A stretch of 64,000 bases of DNA from contig NZ_OZ241968.1 in NCBI RefSeq assembly GCF_965204125.1, positions 496,001 to 560,000 of the forward strand, in the 5' to 3' direction. Source of the stretch: Poriferisodalis sp965204125. GTDB taxonomy: Bacteria; Actinomycetota; Acidimicrobiia; Acidimicrobiales; Poriferisodalaceae. Under the pieces are notes generated by a model. The model had not been told where the DNA came from. It worked only from the letters and a program-made list of their open reading frames with translations, and made no database searches. Of this stretch, positions 59,249 to 64,000 are shown piece after piece (the stretch's first letter is position 1; every line of letters begins with the position of its first letter). Both the position numbers and the translations under genes were made by a program.

Positions 59249-60613
59249 TCACACTCCCGAGAGCGCGATGTCGGCAACGACCAGCGGCGGCATCGACATG
59301 CCGCCGGCGAGGCGCTCGGCGGTAGCGCCGATGCCGCCGATCCCGAGCAGCATCCGCTGCAGGGTGGAAGCGATGGTGGCCTCACGGAACGGTTCGGCGA
59401 GCTCGCCGCCCGAGATCCGGTGCCCCCAGGCGCCGACCGAGAAATCGCCGCTCGTGGGATTGACCCCGCTGTGCAAGCCGCTGACGCCGCGCACCAGCAC
59501 GCCGTCGCCGACCGACGCGTACAGGTCGCCGGAGGCGATGTCGCCGGTAGCGACCACGGGAGCGTGAGTGCCGACGCCAGGAAGAGACCGCGTGCCGCGC
59601 ACCGCTGAGCCGGTGGAGGCAGTGTCAGATCGGCGTGCTGTGTAGGCGTTGTGCAGGAAGCCGCGCAACACACCTGCCGAGATCAGCGCGTTGCGGCGTG
59701 CTGCTAGCCCCTCGCCGTCGAAGTTCGCAGCCCCGAGCGTCGTCGGGTCGGTGGGGTCGTCGATGAGATGGAGTCGCTCGTCGGCGATCTGCTCGCCGAC
59801 ACGATCGGCGAACGGCGAGCGACCCTTGAGCACGCTGTCGGCGGCAAGCACGCTCGCGACCACGCCGATGAACGCCGCTGCGACCGGCGGGGCCAGCACG
59901 ACGGTCACGCGTTCGCTCGGCGGCTTGGTCGCGCCGAGCTGGCCGGTGGCCAGCGACGTCGATTCGGTGATGACCCGGTCGACGTCGAGCTCGTCGGGCC
60001 GCCACGCGGCATCGCCGGCGTAGCCAATCTGCGTCTCATCGCCATCGGTGGCCAGCGGCTGAGCGCCGACCGAGCAGCTCCCGTGCTCGGACTGCACGCA
60101 GATGCCGGTGCTCGACGCAAGCGCCGACTGGGACCACCCGTCGCTCCAGGCCGCGACGCGCACGCCGGAGATGCGGGGATCCGCGGACAGGCAACGGCGT
60201 TCGAGGTCGATGGCCGCTGCGATCTTGTCAGCGTCGGACACGCTGAGCACTGCCGGATCGCTGAGGTCCAAACCGGGAGGGGCCACGTCATCGGGTTCGG
60301 CGAGTCCCTGGTGGGGATCAGGCTCGCCGAACATCACGTTGCGCCGGGCGGCCGCCAGCGTGTCGGCGACGACATCGTCGTCCAGCGAGCCGGCCGATGC
60401 GAAGCCCTGACGGCCCTCGGTGACGACGCGCACGCCGATGGCCGCGCTGTGACCGGAGCGCAACGACTCGACGTCTCCGTTGTAGGCGCGCACCGAGGTG
60501 GACCGCCCCGTCGACACGCAGACCTCGATCTGCTCGGGCCCCTGGGCCTGCTCGCACACCTGCCGCGCGAGCTGGGCCAACTCGTCAGTGTCGAACTGGC
60601 GTCGTCCGTTCAC
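59249..60613 (-). CDS. tldE: TldE/PmbA family protein
   Basis: A 454-residue partner of TldD. It has the non-catalytic PmbA layout: TSVRAYNGDVESLRSGHSAA near the N-terminus, and in the C-terminal half GVLRGFLHNAYTARR, GTRSLPGVGTHAPVVATGD and the very C-terminal VVADIALSGV. The heterodimer with TldD degrades unfolded peptides and can process peptide antibiotics or antitoxins. The start is GTG, 20 bp behind tldD. Confidence 0.93.
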   Translation of the reverse strand: MNGRRQFDTDELAQLARQVCEQAQGPEQIEVCVSTGRSTSVRAYNGDVESLRSGHSAAIGVRVVTEGRQGFASAGSLDDDVVADTLAAARRNVMFGEPDPHQGLAEPDDVAPPGLDLSDPAVLSVSDADKIAAAIDLERRCLSADPRISGVRVAAWSDGWSQSALASSTGICVQSEHGSCSVGAQPLATDGDETQIGYAGDAAWRPDELDVDRVITESTSLATGQLGATKPPSERVTVVLAPPVAAAFIGVVASVLAADSVLKGRSPFADRVGEQIADERLHLIDDPTDPTTLGAANFDGEGLAARRNALISAGVLRGFLHNAYTARRSDTASTGSAVRGTRSLPGVGTHAPVVATGDIASGDLYASVGDGVLVRGVSGLHSGVNPTSGDFSVGAWGHRISGGELAEPFREATIASTLQRMLLGIGGIGATAERLAGGMSMPPLVVADIALSGV

Positions 60614-60633
60614 GCGCGATCACAACCCGCCGC

Positions 60634-62079
60634 TCACGCGGCGGTCCCCCCGACTGTCAGTGCCCGTACGCGCAGCGTGGGTTGGCCATCTCCGACGGGC
60701 ACGCCCTGGCCGTCCTTGCCGCAGGTACCTGGACTCCCCATGGCGAAGTCATTCCCGAGGGCGTCGATGTCGAGCAGCACCTGGGGACCGTTGCCGATCA
60801 GGTTGCCCTCTCGCAGCGGTTCGGTGATCACGCCGTCCTCGATGAGGTACGACTCGGTCATGCCGAATACGAAATCGCCAGTGGCGGTGTTGACCTGACC
60901 GCCGCCGAGATGCGCCACATACACGCCCCACGGCGTGTCAGCGATGATGTCGGCCGGGTCGATGTCACCATTGGTGACGAACGTGTTGGTCATGCGGACC
61001 ATCGGCAGGTGCGTGTAGCTCTGGCGCCGGCCATTGCCCGACGGCACCCGACCTTCATCGCGGCTGCGCAGCCAGTCCCACATGTAGTCGGTGAGGACGC
61101 CGTCGCTGATCAGCTCGTTGCGTTGTGTGGGATGGCCTTCGTCGTCGATGGCCAGCGCGCCCCACTCGGGTCCCATCGTGCCGTCATCGACCAGCGTCAC
61201 GCCGCTGGCAGCCACCTGCGAACCCACCCGATCGGCGAACACCGACGCTCCTTTGCGCACCAGATCGGCTTCGAGCCCGTGACCGCAGGCCTCGTGGAAG
61301 AGCACCCCTCCCCCGCCGCGGGCAATGACCACGGGCACCTCGCCGCTCGGCGCGGGACGGGCCGCAAGCTTGGTGACGGCGCGCTGAGCAGCACGCTCGG
61401 CAAGCTCAGCAGGGTCGTGGTCGTCAAACAGCTCCCAGCCCACGGTGTAGCCGACGGTCTCGCGGCCGGTCTGCAAGCCGCCGTCGCCGCTCGCGACGCA
61501 TCCCACCGAGAACAGCGTCCGCACCTGATCATCGGCGGCGCAGACGCCATGGGTGTTGGCCACCAGAATCCGGCGGCGACTCTCGCCATAGCGGGCAGTC
61601 ACCTGGGTGATGGCCTCGTGAGCAGAGCGGGCGGCATCGTCTGCGGTACGCAGCAGCGCCACCTTGCGCTCGGCGCCGATGGAAGCCGGCAGCACAGCAA
61701 CCCGCGGCTCGGCGAGCGCGACTCCCCCGAGCGACATCATGTCCACCGTGCCGCCACGCGGCTGACGCGTCGCCACTGCGGCAGCCGTACGAGCGGCCTC
61801 CGCCAGCCCTTGAGCGCTCAGATCGGACGTGTGCGCATAGCCCGTGACCTCACCGGCAGTGACCCGGATGCCCACACCGCGGTCGCGGCCCGAGTTCATC
61901 TCCTCCACCCGGCCTTCGTCAAGGACCACGCTGGCCGAATCCCGGTCCTCAGCGAACAGCTCTGCCCACTCGCCGCCCGCGTCCAGCGCGGCACGCAAGG
62001 TCGCGTCGACGATGTCGAGATCGACCAACGGCTCGGCTGCGATCTCTGCGGCGGCCGTAGTGTCGGATGTACGTGTCAT
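60634..62079 (-). CDS. tldD: TldD family metallopeptidase
   Basis: A 481-residue zinc peptidase, the catalytic half of TldD/TldE. The zinc motif HExxxH is HEACGH in GVLFHEACGHGLEADLVRK, followed by VTLVDDGTMGPEWGALAIDD, MRMTNTFV-like VRMTNTFVTNGDID and GNGPQVLLDIDALGNDF. I chose the ATG at 62079 because the 18 residues upstream are not conserved. The 210-bp gap to the divergent flippase-like gene holds no other ORF that I can support. Confidence 0.94.
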   Translation of the reverse strand: MTRTSDTTAAAEIAAEPLVDLDIVDATLRAALDAGGEWAELFAEDRDSASVVLDEGRVEEMNSGRDRGVGIRVTAGEVTGYAHTSDLSAQGLAEAARTAAAVATRQPRGGTVDMMSLGGVALAEPRVAVLPASIGAERKVALLRTADDAARSAHEAITQVTARYGESRRRILVANTHGVCAADDQVRTLFSVGCVASGDGGLQTGRETVGYTVGWELFDDHDPAELAERAAQRAVTKLAARPAPSGEVPVVIARGGGGVLFHEACGHGLEADLVRKGASVFADRVGSQVAASGVTLVDDGTMGPEWGALAIDDEGHPTQRNELISDGVLTDYMWDWLRSRDEGRVPSGNGRRQSYTHLPMVRMTNTFVTNGDIDPADIIADTPWGVYVAHLGGGQVNTATGDFVFGMTESYLIEDGVITEPLREGNLIGNGPQVLLDIDALGNDFAMGSPGTCGKDGQGVPVGDGQPTLRVRALTVGGTAA

Positions 62080-62251
62080 GAAGCTGCCAAGCGTCTCAGA
62101 ATTCGGCGCGGACACGTGATGCATCCGCTGCACGGCCGTATGTGGGCCGCACCGTCGTCACACTATTGTGCGAAGCCACGTGAAACGCTTCGGAACCGAT
62201 GTGCGTCGCCGTGCCCCCGAGGGCGACGCGCTGGGCGAGCGCTGCGCAGGG

Positions 62252-62283
62252 CAGCCTGAGCGTGACTCCCGCTCGGCAGGCTG
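62252..62283 (+). promoter_or_regulatory. Stem-loop next to the ribosome binding site of the flippase-like gene
   Basis: CAGCCTG-AGCG pairs with CGCT-CAGGCTG across a 7-nt loop, with a 3-nt bulge. The stem ends at 62283, directly before the AAGG ribosome binding site and six bases before the ATG at 62290. It could modulate translation or terminate a leader transcript, or be incidental. Confidence 0.3.
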
Positions 62284-62289
62284 AAGGCG

Positions 62290-63309
62290 ATGCGCGGCGC
62301 CACAGCACCAGTCCAGCCTTCGCAGCGGCGGGCTCGCATTCCACACGGCCTCGTTACAGCGTTGCGCGTCTGCGCGAGCGCAGGGCTCTTGGCCCTGCTG
62401 ATCATCATCAGCCGCGATGAGTTGTCGGCGCTCGATGTCGGATCCAAGAGCGCTGCTGCAGCCTGGCTGACTGCCGCCGCCCTCGTCATCGCGGCAGCCT
62501 TCGTCATGGCGGCAATGCGCTGGTGGCAGGTGGCCGACACGCTCGACGTCCGGGTATCTGGTCGCTCGACGCTCTCCATCTATCTCGCTGCGCTGTTCGT
62601 CGGGAACTTCCTGCCCACCACCATCGGCGGCGACGTGCTGCGCGTCAACCGGCTGGCTCGCATCTGCGGCAGTCAGGCCAACGCCTTCGCCACAGTCATC
62701 ATCGAACGCCTGACGGGCTGGGTCGTCCTGCCGCTGCTCACGTTGGCGGCGCTGATCTCGCAGCCGAGCCTGCTGAGACATTCCGGAGGCCAGATCGCCG
62801 GCGGACTCGCGCTGGGGACGCTGGTCGTGCTCGCATTCATCGTCTGGGTGGCAGAACATCCCCGCGGACTTGGCCGACTTGCGGGCGGTACCCGTATCCG
62901 GGAAGCGCTCGGCGCGGTGCACACGGGTCTGAGCGTGTTCCGGAGACATCCGGGGGCCGCGGGCCGATTGCTCACGGTCGGACTGGCGTATCAATTCCTG
63001 CTCGTAGTAGCGACGGCGTTGGCGGGGGCAGCGATCGGTGTGAATCCAGGTCTTCGAGCCTGGTTGGCCTTCGCGCCCATGGTGTTGATCGTCCAGAATC
63101 TGAGTGCCGTCGGCGGTCTTGGAGTGCGAGAGGGAGCTCTCGTGCTGTTCCTCGACGCCCATGGTGTCAACGAAGGCGAAGCCGTGCTGCTGGGCCTCTT
63201 GGTATATGCACTGACGCTGCTGGTGAGCCTGACCGGAGCTCCGGCGCTGGCGCTCGGCGGCCGTCGCAAGCGCAGCAAGGTACCCGCCGAAGTGCCTGCT
63301 GAGCGCTGA
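62290..63309 (+). CDS. Lysylphosphatidylglycerol synthase transmembrane/flippase-like (UPF0104) protein
   Basis: A 339-residue membrane protein with seven or eight hydrophobic segments. It matches the LPG_synthase_TM family: FVMAAMRWWQVADTLDV, YLAALFVGNFLPTTIGGDVL, VIIERLTGWVVLPLLT and VQNLSAVGGLGVREGALVLF. In MprF this module flips charged lipids; free-standing versions probably move lipids or are linked to glycosyltransferases. There is no synthase domain. It precedes dxs by 17 bp. AAGG close to the ATG serves as ribosome binding site. Confidence 0.87.
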   Translation: MRGATAPVQPSQRRARIPHGLVTALRVCASAGLLALLIIISRDELSALDVGSKSAAAAWLTAAALVIAAAFVMAAMRWWQVADTLDVRVSGRSTLSIYLAALFVGNFLPTTIGGDVLRVNRLARICGSQANAFATVIIERLTGWVVLPLLTLAALISQPSLLRHSGGQIAGGLALGTLVVLAFIVWVAEHPRGLGRLAGGTRIREALGAVHTGLSVFRRHPGAAGRLLTVGLAYQFLLVVATALAGAAIGVNPGLRAWLAFAPMVLIVQNLSAVGGLGVREGALVLFLDAHGVNEGEAVLLGLLVYALTLLVSLTGAPALALGGRRKRSKVPAEVPAER

Positions 63310-63310
63310 G

Positions 63311-63316
63311 TACCCT
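63311..63316 (+). promoter_or_regulatory. -10 hexamer TACCCT, leaderless start of dxs
   Basis: TACCCT begins 2 nt after the flippase stop codon and ends 10 nt before the ATG at 63327, with no ribosome binding site. Confidence 0.4.
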
Positions 63317-63326
63317 TGGGCCGCGA

Positions 63327-64000
63327 ATGCACCTCGCCAAGCTCACCAGCCCGGCTGACCTGCGAGCACTCAGCCCGTCTCAGCTCGATGAGCTCTGTGC
63401 GGAGATCAGAGACTTCGTGGTGCAGGCTGTCTCGCAGACCGGCGGGCATCTCGGTTCGAACCTCGGCGCGGTGGAGCTCAGCGTTGCGCTGCACCGAGTC
63501 TTCGAATCGCCACGCGACGTCATCATCTGGGACACCGGCCACCAGGCCTACGTGCACAAGCTCATCACCGGTCGGCGGGACGGTTTCGAGCAACTCCGCC
63601 AGCGGCACGGCCTGTCGGGGTACCCCAGCACGTCCGAGTCGCCCCATGACGTCGTCGAGAACAGCCACGCTTCCACCTCGCTGAGCTGGGCGTCTGGGCT
63701 CGCCACCGGGTTCCAGCTCACCGGTCACGAGCACCGACGTGTCGTCGCTGTCATCGGCGACGGCTCTATGACCGGCGGGATGGCCTTCGAGGCACTGAAC
63801 AACCTCGGCCATTACGCCCAGCGCGCATTGATCGTGCTCAACGACAACGGCCGCTCCTATGCCCCGACCGTCAGCCGGCTGTCCACGGTGATGTCGCGGC
63901 TGAGACAGTCGCCCCACTACGTGCAGGGCCGCCGAGCGGTCGACCACCTGCTCGAGCGAGTGCCGCTGGGCGACGGCGTGCGCCGGAGCTTGGACAGCGC
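63327..64000 (+). CDS. dxs: 1-deoxy-D-xylulose-5-phosphate synthase (5' part, runs off the window)
   Basis: The first 224 residues of DXS, the thiamine diphosphate enzyme that opens the MEP isoprenoid pathway. It has SQTGGHLGSNLGAVELSVAL, IIWDTGHQAYVHKLITGR, and the ThDP motif GDGSMTGGMAFEALNNLG with LNDNGRSYAPTV, all in the expected order and spacing. The frame is open to the window edge. ispE of the same pathway lies at 26.9-27.7 kb. Confidence 0.93.
   Translation, partial: MHLAKLTSPADLRALSPSQLDELCAEIRDFVVQAVSQTGGHLGSNLGAVELSVALHRVFESPRDVIIWDTGHQAYVHKLITGRRDGFEQLRQRHGLSGYPSTSESPHDVVENSHASTSLSWASGLATGFQLTGHEHRRVVAVIGDGSMTGGMAFEALNNLGHYAQRALIVLNDNGRSYAPTVSRLSTVMSRLRQSPHYVQGRRAVDHLLERVPLGDGVRRSLDS

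Overview
The window is a gene-dense, high-GC stretch of bacterial chromosome, best read as Actinomycetota and probably class Acidimicrobiia. The evidence is the actinobacterial gene order (tRNA-Gln, glmU, prs, rplY, pth, mfd, a SurA-like lipoprotein, mazG, eno, ftsB), a DUF501-ppx pair, the tiny actinobacterial ribosomal proteins bS22 and bL37, a caa3-type CtaG, frequent GTG and TTG starts, and many genes whose start codon sits 6-10 nt behind a TANNNT -10 hexamer (leaderless mRNA). I see no rRNA, insertion sequence, prophage or CRISPR array. The class is inferred; the phylum is fairly secure.

Layout. (1) 1-2.4 kb: the tail of a PD-(D/E)XK-type nuclease, a GNAT acetyltransferase, ppx and DUF501. 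(2) 2.5-8.2 kb, minus strand: maturation genes for a molybdenum hydroxylase of the CO dehydrogenase type (coxG, a MocA-like cytidylyltransferase, an acyl-CoA dehydrogenase, two XdhC-family proteins, coxE, coxD). (3) 8.2-14.1 kb: a TPR protein, a DMT transporter, an aldo/keto reductase, a fatty acid desaturase and an SDR. (4) 14.1-16.2 kb: coxM and coxS with a divergent TetR regulator, but no coxL. (5) 16.2-33.3 kb: a long minus-strand housekeeping run for cell division, glycolysis, house-cleaning, DNA repair, translation, PRPP, UDP-GlcNAc, isoprenoids and RNA modification (ftsB to ychF). The CO-dehydrogenase block splits what is usually a contiguous eno-ftsB-DUF501-ppx order.

(6) 33.4-41.9 kb: a CaiB/BaiF CoA-transferase, bL37, a polysaccharide deacetylase, a DUF459 SGNH protein paired with an MBOAT acyltransferase, a phosphosugar mutase and a PfkB kinase; this looks like envelope glycan modification and sugar or nucleoside metabolism. 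(7) 42-46.3 kb: an M1 aminopeptidase, a 42-residue membrane protein, CtaG and an SCO1 copper chaperone. (8) 46.4-51.8 kb: a histidine kinase fused to a whole OmpR-type response regulator, an orphan amino-acid-binding lipoprotein, a 3-beta-HSD-like and sterol-desaturase-like operon, and tRNA-Ala. (9) 51.9-56.5 kb: a GlpR/SepX-like membrane protein, moaC, moaA, a moeA/glp gene and a UDPGP-family uridylyltransferase. This supplies molybdenum cofactor for the cox-type enzyme and also resembles the corynebacterial Glp-GlpR divisome locus. (10) 56.6-64 kb: FmdB, a SAF-domain protein, uppP, a PHP phosphoesterase, tldE, tldD, a flippase-like membrane protein and the start of dxs.

Most leads worth following are the CoxM/CoxS pair without a large subunit, the Glp-GlpR-like locus, the one-protein two-component system, a GlmU lacking its acetyltransferase half, a nested inverted repeat at 13.1 kb, and the set of leaderless promoters.
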